Part shown: positions 42,588 through 51,209 of the stretch, piece after piece
Numbering within the stretch: position 1 is the first letter of the stretch
How the letters are laid out: every line of letters begins with the position of its first letter
DNA from: Spongisporangium articulatum
GTDB taxonomy: Bacteria > Actinomycetota > Actinomycetes > Actinomycetales > Kineosporiaceae
Direction: 5' to 3'
Length of the DNA stretch: 64,000 nucleotides
Assembly (NCBI RefSeq): GCF_044465595.1
Contig: NZ_JBITLV010000004.1
Coordinates: 248,001-312,000 of the forward strand
Made by a program: the position numbers and the translations under genes
Notes under the pieces: generated by a model
Databases searched by the model: none
Told to the model about the DNA's origin: nothing
Seen by the model: the letters and a program-made list of their open reading frames with translations, nothing else

Positions 42588-43543
42588 GCACCCCGATCGA
42601 CCCCGCGGACATCGCCGCCGTCCAGGCCACCGACGCCCTGCTCGACCGCCTGGGGCTCGGCACCACCACGTCCGAGGACCGCCAGGACGCACTCGTCGGG
42701 GCCCTCGTCGCGCTGCGCACCGACCTCGAGGAGCCGGGCGGCGACCCCGGCGTCGACATGGCGCGCCTGCTCGAGGTGCTCGGCGAGCGCCCGCTCTACC
42801 TGGTCGACGGCGAGGAGGCCGACGAGGCCACCGAGCTGCCGATCCACCTGGGCCGCGGCGCCGAGACCGACGGCCGGCTCGTCGTCGACCTGACCGCGCT
42901 GGCGGCGTCCAGCCCCGACGGGTTGCCCGAGTCGAACATCGAACCCGTCCCCGAGCCGGTCGGCCTGGCCGCCTTCACCGCCCGGGCCGCCCGGGTGGCC
43001 GACCAGCTGCGCGAGAAGGCGCCCGGTCACGCCCTGCTGCCCGCGGCCTCGGTGGTCGCGCTCCTGGTGCTGGGGCTGAGCTCCGGCGTCAGCGGCGTCG
43101 TCACGGGCGACCCCATGGCCCCGGTCTCCGGGGTCGGTCGCGTGCTGTCCGCGCTGCCGGGGGTCTCGAGCGACCGCTCCGATGTCCAGGCCTTCCAGGA
43201 CAAGCTCTCCCAGGCCAAGGACCTCGCGGCCAAGCAGCAGCAGGATGAGGCCAAGACGGTCCTCGACCAGGCTGAGCAGAAGATCGACGAGCTGCCGGCG
43301 GCGAAGCAGAGCGATGCGGCCGTCGCTCTCCAGCAGGCCCGGCAGGAGCTCGGCGTCCAGAACCCGACGGCCAGCGCCACCCCGGCGCCGTCGGTCGGGC
43401 CCTCCGTGACGACCGACGCCTCACCGACGCCCACCCCGACCGCCCCGAGCGACTCGCCGTCCGCGAGCGTCACGCCCACGCCGTCGGCTCCCGCGACCAC
43501 CGACTCGTCCGGCTCGGGCTCCTCGTCCGACGCGACATCCTGA
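42584..43543 (+). CDS. rsdA: Anti-sigma-D factor RsdA
   Basis: A 319-residue single-pass membrane anti-sigma factor. The cytoplasmic N-terminus starts with the SigD-binding motif region DPADIAAVQATDALLDRLG; a helix at ~149-172 (LLPAASVVALLVLGLSSGVSGV) crosses the membrane. The outside part has a coiled-coil-like segment (DVQAFQDKLSQAKDLAAKQQQDEAKTVL) and a Ser/Thr/Pro-rich tail of ~65 residues. Regulated proteolysis releases SigD in mycobacteria. Translation is coupled to sigD by an ATGA overlap, which fits tight stoichiometric control. Confidence 0.88.
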   Translation: MSTPIDPADIAAVQATDALLDRLGLGTTTSEDRQDALVGALVALRTDLEEPGGDPGVDMARLLEVLGERPLYLVDGEEADEATELPIHLGRGAETDGRLVVDLTALAASSPDGLPESNIEPVPEPVGLAAFTARAARVADQLREKAPGHALLPAASVVALLVLGLSSGVSGVVTGDPMAPVSGVGRVLSALPGVSSDRSDVQAFQDKLSQAKDLAAKQQQDEAKTVLDQAEQKIDELPAAKQSDAAVALQQARQELGVQNPTASATPAPSVGPSVTTDASPTPTPTAPSDSPSASVTPTPSAPATTDSSGSGSSSDATS

Positions 43544-43586
43544 CGGTGGTACAGGCGACCCGTTCGGGCGCAGTACGATTCGCTGG

Positions 43587-45125
43587 GTGAGCGACGTCCT
43601 GAACTCCGCGCCGTCCCCCTCCGACTTCACCTCCGCCGCGCGTGAGCACGAGCTCCCGCTCGGCCTCACCTACGACGACGTCCTGCTGCTGCCCGGCGAG
43701 ACGGACGTCAATCCCTCCGCCGCCGACACCGGCTCGTGGGTGTCCCGCCGTATCCGGGTCGCCGTCCCGCTGCTGTCCGCGGCCATGGACACGGTGACCG
43801 AGGGGCGGATGGCGATCGCCATGGCCCGCCAGGGCGGTCTGGGCGTCCTGCACCGCAACCTGTCGATCGAGGACCAGGCCCAGCAGGTCGACCTGGTGAA
43901 GCGGTCCGAGGCGGGGATGGTCTCGCACCCGGTCACCACGACCGCCGACGCGACGCTCGGCGAGGTGGACGCCCTGTGCGGCCGGTACCGCATCTCGGGG
44001 CTGCCCGTGGTGGACGACGAGAACCGGCTGATCGGGATCGTCACCAACCGCGACCTGCGGTTCGAGACCGACATGGACCGCCGGGTCGCCGAGGTGATGA
44101 CCAGGATGCCGCTGGTCACCGGCCCGGTCGGGATCAGCGCCGACGACGCGATGGCCCTGCTCGCCCAGCACAAGGTCGAGAAGCTGCCGCTGGTCGACGA
44201 CGCCGGGCGGCTGCGCGGGTTGATCACCGTCAAGGACTTCACCAAGAGCGAGAAATACCCGCTGGCCACCAAGGACGACGCGGGCCGACTGCGGGTCGCC
44301 GCCGCGATCGGGTTCTTCGACGACGCCTGGAAGCGCGCGATGGCGCTGGTCGAGGCCGGGGTCGACGCGATCGTCGTCGACACGGCCAACGGGCACGCGC
44401 GCGGCGTGCTGGAGATGGTGGCCCGGCTGAAGGCCGATCCGGTGTGCGCGCACGTCGACGTGATCGGCGGCAACGTCGCCACCCGAGCCGGGGCCCAGTC
44501 GCTGGTCGAGGCCGGCGCGGACGGCGTGAAGGTCGGCGTCGGGCCGGGGTCGATCTGCACCACCCGGGTCGTGGCCGGAGTCGGCGTCCCGCAGGTCAGC
44601 GCCATCATGGAGGCCGCCCGGGCGTGCAAGCCCGCGGGCGTGCCGGTGATCGGCGACGGCGGCCTGCAGTACTCCGGCGACATCGCGAAAGCCCTTGTTG
44701 CGGGAGCGGACACGGTGATGCTGGGCTCGCTGCTGGCCGGTTGCGAGGAGAGCCCCGGCGACCTCGTGTTCATCAACGGCAAGCAGTTCAAGCAGTACCG
44801 CGGGATGGGTTCGCTGGGTGCCGCGCAGTCGCGGGGCAAGGCGCGCTCGTACTCGAAGGACCGCTACTTCCAGGGTGACGTGTCCGACGACAAGTTCGTC
44901 CCCGAGGGCGTCGAGGGTCAGGTGCCCTACCGCGGGCCACTCTCGGCCGTCGCGTACCAGCTGGTCGGGGGCCTGCGGCAGTCGATGTTCTACGTCGGGG
45001 CGGCGACCGTGCCGCAGTTGCAGGACAAGGGCCAGTTCGTCCGGATCACCGCGGCGGGGCTGAAGGAGAGCCACCCGCACGACATCCAGATGACCGTCGA
45101 GGCGCCGAACTACAGCTCGAAGTGA
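43587..45125 (+). CDS. guaB: Inosine-5'-monophosphate dehydrogenase
   Basis: Oxidises IMP to XMP, the committed step of GMP synthesis. The 512-residue protein has the TIM barrel (LTYDDVLLLPGETDVNP, LLSAAMDTVTEGRMA) interrupted by two CBS domains (~residues 112-230, MVSHPVTTT and MTRMPLVTG). The catalytic Cys324 is in GVGPGSICTTR, and the flap region is KARSYSKDRYFQ. GTG start. Its stop TGA and the stop of the opposite DUF559 gene form the palindrome TGATCA. Same position in Streptomyces and Mycobacterium. Confidence 0.97.
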   Translation: MSDVLNSAPSPSDFTSAAREHELPLGLTYDDVLLLPGETDVNPSAADTGSWVSRRIRVAVPLLSAAMDTVTEGRMAIAMARQGGLGVLHRNLSIEDQAQQVDLVKRSEAGMVSHPVTTTADATLGEVDALCGRYRISGLPVVDDENRLIGIVTNRDLRFETDMDRRVAEVMTRMPLVTGPVGISADDAMALLAQHKVEKLPLVDDAGRLRGLITVKDFTKSEKYPLATKDDAGRLRVAAAIGFFDDAWKRAMALVEAGVDAIVVDTANGHARGVLEMVARLKADPVCAHVDVIGGNVATRAGAQSLVEAGADGVKVGVGPGSICTTRVVAGVGVPQVSAIMEAARACKPAGVPVIGDGGLQYSGDIAKALVAGADTVMLGSLLAGCEESPGDLVFINGKQFKQYRGMGSLGAAQSRGKARSYSKDRYFQGDVSDDKFVPEGVEGQVPYRGPLSAVAYQLVGGLRQSMFYVGAATVPQLQDKGQFVRITAAGLKESHPHDIQMTVEAPNYSSK

Positions 45126-45190
45126 TCACCACGGCTGCCGGGTTCGACCGAGTGAAACTCGCTGGAACCCGGCAGCGGCCGTGATCTCGG
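45122..45190. repeat. ~70-nt palindromic element (copy 3)
   Basis: Starts GTGATCACCACGGCTGCCGG, has a perfect 11-bp inner inverted repeat (CTGCCGGGTTC / GAACCCGGCAG) around AGTGAAACTCGCTG, and ends GGCCGTGATCT. It contains the TGATCA that supplies both convergent stop codons and encodes the last ~14 codons of the DUF559 gene. Copy 4 lies 1 kb away in the same orientation. Confidence 0.8.
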
Positions 45191-46061
45191 CCAGGACTTC
45201 GCGGGGTCGGTTCACCAGGTCGTCCCAGGTGAAGCGCAGGACGCGGTAACCGGCGTTCATCAACAGGTTCTGGCGCCGCCGGTCGTTCACGAACGCCTCG
45301 CGGCTCCCGTGGGCGGCCCACCCGTCGACCTCGACGACCAGCCGGGCCGCGGCGAACAGGACGTCGGCCACCGCCACGATCACCCCGTTCACCCGGACCG
45401 GGACATTGGCCTCCCATCCGGTGATGCGGCCCCGGCGCAGGATGTCGTGCAGTCGGCGTTCGGCCACGCTCGCCGCTCCCGTGCCGCTCAACCCGAGGAT
45501 CGCCAGGAGGTTGGGCGTACCAGGTCGTCCGAACCGGGCCCTGGCCTCCTGCGCCAAGCGGCTCCGGTCGAGGACGGCACGACTGGACAGCCACCCCCAC
45601 AACGAGACCGCCCGATCGCGAGGGAGTACGACCAGGCAGTCGAGTGCCGTGTCGAGACGACCGGTGAGGGGTAGCCCCGCGAACCGCACCGTGGGCCGGG
45701 GTTGAATCACCCGGTGCCGCACCACGCCGGGCACCGCCGTGCCGACGTCCGTCAGCACGTGTCCGGCCGTTCCGGCGGCCAACTGTTCATGGACGACCGA
45801 GGCCAACGGGAACCCGTACAACCAGCCCGCCGTCGTGTGGCTGATCACGCCGCGGGGGTGGCTGAGATGAGTGGCCCAGGCGACCGCGAGTGGCGTCACC
45901 GGCGTAGAGCCGCCGACCAACCCCCGCCCGAGCAGCTGCCGCCAGCTCCCGTCGTCCAACCGGCGCCTGATCCGGTAGTCGGACCAGCCCGCCGCGTGGG
46001 CCTGGGCTCTCGTGAACACGCCGCTCTGACGCGAGCTCACGGGCGGGGGATCCGAGTGCAT
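45126..46061 (-). CDS. AbiEi-like winged-helix plus DUF559 protein
   Basis: A 311-residue protein with an N-terminal winged-helix segment typical of AbiEi-like antitoxin N-termini (SGVFTRAQAHAAGWSDYRIRRRLDDGSWRQLLGRG). The C-terminal DUF559 domain has the very-short-patch-repair endonuclease fold (ADVLFAAARLVVEVDGWAAHG, FVNDRRRQNLLMNAGYRVLRFTWDDL). Such proteins are numerous in actinobacteria and their function is unsettled; nuclease residues (Asp, Glu-Val-Asp) appear kept. The last ~14 codons lie inside the palindromic element, and a related copy lies upstream of the start, so the gene is bracketed by direct repeats. Confidence 0.8.
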   Translation of the reverse strand: MHSDPPPVSSRQSGVFTRAQAHAAGWSDYRIRRRLDDGSWRQLLGRGLVGGSTPVTPLAVAWATHLSHPRGVISHTTAGWLYGFPLASVVHEQLAAGTAGHVLTDVGTAVPGVVRHRVIQPRPTVRFAGLPLTGRLDTALDCLVVLPRDRAVSLWGWLSSRAVLDRSRLAQEARARFGRPGTPNLLAILGLSGTGAASVAERRLHDILRRGRITGWEANVPVRVNGVIVAVADVLFAAARLVVEVDGWAAHGSREAFVNDRRRQNLLMNAGYRVLRFTWDDLVNRPREVLAEITAAAGFQRVSLGRTRQPW

Positions 46062-46163
46062 GGTCGGAGCCTGGCGTGGCCCGCGCGGCCGCCGGCGCTC
46101 GTCGTCCGTGCCCTGTGCACAAACCCCGACTCCTGCCTGCTGTGGACGACAGGACCCTCGCCC

Positions 46164-46234
46164 GTGATCACCGTCGCTGCCGGATTCGGCCGAGCGAAAC
46201 TCGCTGAGACCCGGCGCGCACGGTGATCTTGCCG
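46164..46234. repeat. ~70-nt palindromic element (copy 4)
   Basis: GTGATCACCGTCGCTGCCGG at the left, CGAGCGAAACTCGCTGAGAC in the middle and CACGGTGATCTTGCC at the right align almost end to end with copy 3. It lies between the divergent DUF559 and guaB3 starts, so here it is not at a convergent gene end, and it ends 17 nt before the guaB3 start. Confidence 0.8.
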
Positions 46235-46251
46235 GGTATCGGTAGCCTGAC

Positions 46252-47376
46252 GTGGTGAGCGAGATCGAGATCGGCCGGGGAAAGCGCGGCCGCCGGGCCT
46301 ACACCTTCGACGACGTGGCGATCGTGCCCAGCCGGCGCACCCGCGACCCGGAAGAGGTGTCCACCGCCTGGCAGATCGACGCGTACCGGTTCGAGCTGCC
46401 GATCGTCGCGGCGCCGATGGACTCGGTGATGTCGCCGGCCACCGCGATCGTCCTCGGCGAGCTCGGCGGTCTGGGCGTGCTCGACCTCGAGGGCCTCTGG
46501 ACCCGCTACGAGGACCCGGAGCCCCTGCTGGCCGAGATCGCCGGCCTCGAACCGGCCGTCGCGACCCGGCGGATGCAGGAGATCTACGCCGAGGAGATCA
46601 AGCCGGACCTGGTCGGGCAGCGGATCAAGCAGATCCGCGAGGCCGGGGTCACCGTCGCGGGGGCCCTCACCCCGCAGCGCACCCAGCAGCTGTGGAAGCA
46701 CGTCGTCGACGCCGGGGTCGACCTCTTCGTGATCCGCGGGACGACGGTCAGCGCCGAGCACGTCTCGGGCAACCAGGAGCCGCTGAACCTGAAGCGGTTC
46801 ATCTACGAGCTCGACGTCCCGGTGATCGTCGGCGGCTGCGCCACGTACACCGCCGCCCTGCACCTGATGCGCACCGGCGCCGCCGGCGTCCTGGTCGGGT
46901 TCGGCGGGGGAGCGACCCACACGACCCGGCAGACGCTGGGCATCCACGCGCCGATGGCCACCGCCATCGCCGACGTCGCGGCCGCCCGCCGCGACTACAT
47001 GGACGAGTCCGGCGGCCGGTACGTGCACGTGATCGCCGACGGTGGGATGGGCCGCTCCGGCGAGGTGGTCAAGGCCGTCGCGTGCGGGGCGGACGCCGTC
47101 ATGCTCGGTGCCGCGCTCGCGCGGGCCAGCGATGCGCCGGGTCGCGGCTACCACTGGGGCCCGGAGGCGCACCACCCGCTGGTGCCGCGGGGCACCCGGG
47201 CCCACGTGGGCACGGTCGGCACGCTCGAGCAGATCCTGCACGGGCCGGGGCACGTCGCCGACGGCACGAGCAACCTGATCGGGGCGTTGCGCCGGTCGAT
47301 GGCCACGACGGGTTACTCCGACCTCAAGGAGTTCCAGCGGGTCGAGGTCGTGGTGTCCCCGTACCAGCCCAGCTGA
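46252..47376 (+). CDS. guaB3: GuaB3-type IMP dehydrogenase-related protein
   Basis: A 374-residue TIM-barrel protein of the IMPDH/GMP reductase family without CBS domains. TFDDVAIVPSRRTRDPEEVST and VAAPMDSVMSPATA begin the barrel; VHVIADGGMGRSGEVVKAVACGADAVMLG is the phosphate-binding part. At the catalytic Cys position the sequence is GGGATHTTR, with His223 in place of Cys, so canonical IMPDH chemistry is unlikely. Its function may be regulatory or a different nucleotide reaction. The guaB-guaB3 pairing is conserved in actinobacteria. GTG start. Confidence 0.92.
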   Translation: MVSEIEIGRGKRGRRAYTFDDVAIVPSRRTRDPEEVSTAWQIDAYRFELPIVAAPMDSVMSPATAIVLGELGGLGVLDLEGLWTRYEDPEPLLAEIAGLEPAVATRRMQEIYAEEIKPDLVGQRIKQIREAGVTVAGALTPQRTQQLWKHVVDAGVDLFVIRGTTVSAEHVSGNQEPLNLKRFIYELDVPVIVGGCATYTAALHLMRTGAAGVLVGFGGGATHTTRQTLGIHAPMATAIADVAAARRDYMDESGGRYVHVIADGGMGRSGEVVKAVACGADAVMLGAALARASDAPGRGYHWGPEAHHPLVPRGTRAHVGTVGTLEQILHGPGHVADGTSNLIGALRRSMATTGYSDLKEFQRVEVVVSPYQPS

Positions 47377-47383
47377 GACGCGG

Positions 47384-48337
47384 CTAGTCCCAGAACACCA
47401 GCACGTCCCACCACGGCTTGCGGGGCGTGGGCGCCGGGTAGTTCGGGGCCGCGCCCTCGCGCCCGGTCACCCAGGCCGCACCGGCGGGCACGGCGCCGGG
47501 CAGGGCCGCGGGCGCCGGGATCGTCGAGGGTGTCGGGACGGGCGTGGCGGACGCCGAGGCGCTGGCCCCGGGCTCGGTCCCGGTCGCCGAACTCGGGCCG
47601 GACGACGTCCCGCCGGTTCCGGCGCTCGACCTCAGTTGGGCCAGAACGAATGTCGAGGCCGCTGAGGTCTTGTTCCGGCCGTAGAGGTTGTGTGCGTTGC
47701 CGTCGGCGCCGTTCTGGCAGACCCAGTCGCCCGTGTCGCAGTACGAGCGGACGCGCGAGGCGTACCTGCCCAGCGCGCCGGTGGCCCGCGGGTACAGCCC
47801 GTCGACGCCGGCCCGGAACGAACCCCGGTCGTAGGACTCGGCCGCGTTGAACCGGGGGTCGCCGTAGAGGACGACCGCGGCCACCCGGCGGCCCGCCGCG
47901 TTCAGGTTCGGGGAGTCCAGGGCGTCGCCCACGACCCACGCTCCCTGCGAGTACCCGATCAGCACCAGCCGCTGCCTCGGGCAGTCGGCGACGGCCTTCG
48001 TGGCCCGCTTCGTCAGCCGGGAGACGCCGTCGGGGACGCTGGTGTCGAAGTCGGTGCTCGCCGGGTAGGGCACCCCGTAGGCGGCCACCTTCTTCGACGT
48101 CCCGTTCTGGATTGCCGAGACCAGCCCGCTCAGGCCGGCGCCGACGTTCCCGGGCTCACCCGTGCCGCGGGCGGCGATGATCAGCACGTCGGCGCACCCG
48201 GACGACGACGCCTGGACGGCGTGGGCGGGCGCGGCGCCCAGGCCCGTCGCCAGCGCCGCCGCCAGCACCGTCACCAGCGCCGCCGTCGCCCGCGCGAGGA
48301 GCCGGGCGGTCGGCCCGAGCGGGCGGCGGGAAGTCAC
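47384..48337 (-). CDS. Secreted cutinase-family esterase
   Basis: A 317-residue cutinase (carbohydrate esterase 5 fold). The signal peptide is ~1-40 (APAHAVQ). Ser130 in GYSQG, Asp204 (SYCDTGDWVC) and His216 (NAHNLYG) complete the triad; Cys48-Cys119 and Cys200-Cys207 are likely disulfides. After ~residue 235 comes a Ser/Thr/Pro/Ala-rich linker and a C-terminal tail with PRKPWWDVLVFWD. It would hydrolyse lipid, wax or polyester substrates outside the cell. A paralogue lies immediately upstream. Confidence 0.93.
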   Translation of the reverse strand: MTSRRPLGPTARLLARATAALVTVLAAALATGLGAAPAHAVQASSSGCADVLIIAARGTGEPGNVGAGLSGLVSAIQNGTSKKVAAYGVPYPASTDFDTSVPDGVSRLTKRATKAVADCPRQRLVLIGYSQGAWVVGDALDSPNLNAAGRRVAAVVLYGDPRFNAAESYDRGSFRAGVDGLYPRATGALGRYASRVRSYCDTGDWVCQNGADGNAHNLYGRNKTSAASTFVLAQLRSSAGTGGTSSGPSSATGTEPGASASASATPVPTPSTIPAPAALPGAVPAGAAWVTGREGAAPNYPAPTPRKPWWDVLVFWD

Positions 48338-48394
48338 CGCAGAATCCTGGCCCGTCGGACAAATGATGACAACCGGTGCCGCCCCCGGCGTGCC

Positions 48395-49234
48395 TCAGCC
48401 GAAGAGGTTCCACAACCACTGCAGGAGGGTCAACCAGGACGGCGGCTGCGCGGCCTGGTCGGCGACGGGGGCGGCCGGGGCGGCGGCCTCGGCGGGCGCG
48501 GCGGCCTCGGCGGGCGCGGCGGGCGCGGTGAGGGGAGCGGCCAGTCGGCCCAGGACGAACTTCGCGGCGGGCGCCGTCTTCCGCGCGCCGTAGCCGACGT
48601 GGGCGTCCCCGCTGCTGCCGTTCTGGCAGACCACGTCCCCGGCGTCGCAGTACGAGCGCGTCCGCGAGGAGTACGGGGCCAGCTCGCCGGCGGATCGTGG
48701 GATGACGCCGTTCGTCCCGGTGCTGAACGACCCCGCGTCGAAGGACTCCGAGCCGTTGAACCGGGGGTCGCCGAAGAGCACGACGGCGGCCACGCGCGAC
48801 CCCGAGGAGCCCAGCCCGGCGCCGGCCAGCGCGTCGCCGACGACCCAGGCCCCCTGCGAGTACCCGGCCAGCACCACCTGCTGGCGCGGGCAGTCCCGGG
48901 CTTGCTCGGTGACCTTGGCCCGCAGCAGGGAGACGCCCTGCGCGACGCTGTCGAAGAAGTCGTACGTGGCCGGGTAGGGGAGGCTGTAGCCGGCGACGGT
49001 CTTCGACGTCCCGTCCCGCACGGCCGAGACCAGGCCGTTCAGCCCGCCGCCGTCCGCCGGTTCGCCCGTGCCGCGGGCGGTGATCACCAGGACGTCGGAG
49101 CAGCCCGTCGGCGGGGCGGGGGCGGCGGCCGCGCCCCCGGCCGGCAGGGTCACCACGGCCGCCCCGAGGAGGGTGGCCAGGGTCAGGGACAGGCGGTGCC
49201 GGTGCGGTGCACGATGACTCGTCACGCACGGCAT
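48395..49234 (-). CDS. Second secreted cutinase-family esterase
   Basis: A 279-residue paralogue of the downstream cutinase, 57 bp away on the same strand. Signal peptide ~1-38; triad Ser126 (GYSQG), Asp200 (SYCDAGDVVC) and His212 (DAHVGYG). The C-terminal region is an Ala/Pro/Glu repeat (from an 18-bp DNA repeat near 48480-48535) followed by a Trp-rich end, WLTLLQWLWNLFG. The two genes share the GVDG/GTNG and GDPRFN segments and derive from tandem duplication. A GTG three codons on (49225) is an alternative start. Confidence 0.92.
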   Translation of the reverse strand: MPCVTSHRAPHRHRLSLTLATLLGAAVVTLPAGGAAAAPAPPTGCSDVLVITARGTGEPADGGGLNGLVSAVRDGTSKTVAGYSLPYPATYDFFDSVAQGVSLLRAKVTEQARDCPRQQVVLAGYSQGAWVVGDALAGAGLGSSGSRVAAVVLFGDPRFNGSESFDAGSFSTGTNGVIPRSAGELAPYSSRTRSYCDAGDVVCQNGSSGDAHVGYGARKTAPAAKFVLGRLAAPLTAPAAPAEAAAPAEAAAPAAPVADQAAQPPSWLTLLQWLWNLFG

Positions 49235-49408
49235 GTTCCCCGCTACGTGGTGTCACCGACAAGGCTTGAAATGTCCACGGAACTGTGCTTAACGCCCAGA
49301 TGACGCATTTCCGCTCAAGCGGGACCGATCGGGAGGGGGAACCCGGCGGGAGGGTCATTCGTTACCTGTGGGTAGCCAGGGGGTGTCCTGCGTTCTACCC
49401 TCACAGCC

Positions 49409-51037
49409 ATGACGGCTGATCCGCTCGCCCTGCACGAGCACCCCCTCGACGTTGAGGACCGCCCCGTGGTCGCGCCCGGTCGCCCCGTCCCGTGGGCGCT
49501 CGACCACAAGCTGGCCCGCAAGCTCGCCGCCTACGTGGTGGCCTCTCCCGGCGCGGAGCAGGTGCCCATCCACACGCCGCTGACCGGTGCCGTCGTCGCC
49601 GAGCTGCCTCGCTCGACGCCCGCGGACGTCGAGCGCGCCTTCGCCATCGCGCGCGCCGCCCAGAAGCAGTGGGCCAAGCGGTCGGCGCGCGAGCGGGCCA
49701 AGGTCTTCAAGCGGGTCGCCAAGATCGTCCTGGCCCGCCAGGACGAGGGGCTGGACATCATCCAGCTGGAGAACGGCAAGGCCCGCATCCATGCGTTCGA
49801 CGAGATCTCCGACGCGGCGATCAACGCCGCCTGGTGCGCCCGCAAGGGGCCGGGCATCCTCGGCGAGAGCCGGCACGTCGGCCTGGTCCCGATCCTCACC
49901 AAGGTGCGGGAGGTGCACCACCCCAAGGGCGTCGTCGGCATGATCTCGCCCTGGAACTACCCGCTGGTGCTCACCATCTCCGATGCGGTGCCCGCCCTCC
50001 TGGCCGGCAACGCGGTGGTGCTGAAGCCCGACAGCCAGACCCCGTTCACCGCGCTGTGGGCGGCCGACGTGCTGGCCGAGGCCGGGCTGCCGGAGGGCCT
50101 GTTCACGATCGTGTACGGCCAGGGCCGGATCGTCGGCACGGAGATCATCAATCGGGCCGACCACGTCTGCTTCACCGGGTCGACCGCGACCGGCACTAGG
50201 GTGGCCCAGCAGGCGGCGGCCCGTCTGGTGTCGAGCTCGCTGGAGCTGGGCGGCAAGAACCCGGTCTACGTCGCGGACGACGCGAACCTGAACCGGGCGG
50301 CCGAGGGCATCATCCGCGACACGTTCTCCAACTCCGGGCACGCCTGCGTGTCGATGGAGCGGCTCTACGTGCACGACAAGATCGCGGAGAAGTTCCTCGA
50401 CACGTTCCTCACGAAGGTCAAGGAGATGAAGCTCGGCTCCGGCCTCGACTACAACTCCGACTTCGGCAGCATCGCCAGCCAGTCGCAGCTCGACCTCGTC
50501 GAGGCGCACGTGAACGACGCGATCGAGAAGGGGGCCATCGTGCTGGCCGGCGGCAAGGCCCGCCCCGACATCGGCCCGCTGTTCTACGAGCCGACCGTCC
50601 TGGCCAACGTCCCGGAGACCGCGACCTGCTTCGCGGAGGAGACGTTCGGCCCGGTCCTGTCGGTCTACCGGGTGGCCAGCGACCAGGAGGCCATCGACGC
50701 CTGCAACGACACCGACTACGGCCTGAACGCCTCCGTCTGGGCCACCCGCCGGCGCGGGGCACGCATCGCCCGCGGCATCGAGGCCGGCACGGTCGTGGTG
50801 AACGAGGCCTACACCGTCGGCTGGGCCAGCGTCGCCTCGCCCATGGGGGGCCGCAAGCAGTCCGGCATGGGTCGTCGGCACGGTTCGGCGGGCATCCTGC
50901 GGTTCACCGAGAGCCAGTCGGTGGCCGTCCAGGCGGTGGGCCTGCGGGTCCTGCTGTTCCGCGGGGGCGACTTCTACAGCAAGGCCTTCACCTTCCTGTT
51001 GAGGCTCAGCCGGGCCACACGCTTCCCCTGGCCGTAA
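49409..51037 (+). CDS. gabD2: Succinate-semialdehyde dehydrogenase (NADP+)
   Basis: A 542-residue aldehyde dehydrogenase oxidising succinate semialdehyde to succinate. SPWNYPLVLTISDAVPALLAGNAVVLKPDSQTPFTAL is the cofactor segment, FTGSTATGTRVA the Gly motif, and ELGGKNP holds the catalytic Glu. The nucleophile Cys is in SGHACVSMERLYV; the GHAC form matches the actinobacterial GabD2 group. ATG 49409 follows a 174-bp gap from the divergent cutinase gene. The last ~40 residues (VGLRVLLFRGGDFYSKAF) are a C-terminal extension common in this group. Confidence 0.93.
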   Translation: MTADPLALHEHPLDVEDRPVVAPGRPVPWALDHKLARKLAAYVVASPGAEQVPIHTPLTGAVVAELPRSTPADVERAFAIARAAQKQWAKRSARERAKVFKRVAKIVLARQDEGLDIIQLENGKARIHAFDEISDAAINAAWCARKGPGILGESRHVGLVPILTKVREVHHPKGVVGMISPWNYPLVLTISDAVPALLAGNAVVLKPDSQTPFTALWAADVLAEAGLPEGLFTIVYGQGRIVGTEIINRADHVCFTGSTATGTRVAQQAAARLVSSSLELGGKNPVYVADDANLNRAAEGIIRDTFSNSGHACVSMERLYVHDKIAEKFLDTFLTKVKEMKLGSGLDYNSDFGSIASQSQLDLVEAHVNDAIEKGAIVLAGGKARPDIGPLFYEPTVLANVPETATCFAEETFGPVLSVYRVASDQEAIDACNDTDYGLNASVWATRRRGARIARGIEAGTVVVNEAYTVGWASVASPMGGRKQSGMGRRHGSAGILRFTESQSVAVQAVGLRVLLFRGGDFYSKAFTFLLRLSRATRFPWP

Positions 51038-51209
51038 GGGCGAAGCCGCGCGATCCGCGCCTGCATCCGTCTCTCGCAGCGCGTTTCGGCGTGCTGATCC
51101 GTCCCGCCCGTGATCTTCTCGTGCCGGGGTGGCGCCGCGTCTGCATCCAGTTCACAGCCGACCCCATCCGATCGGGGATCGGCGACGAACGACAGATGTG
51201 GACGTGGTC

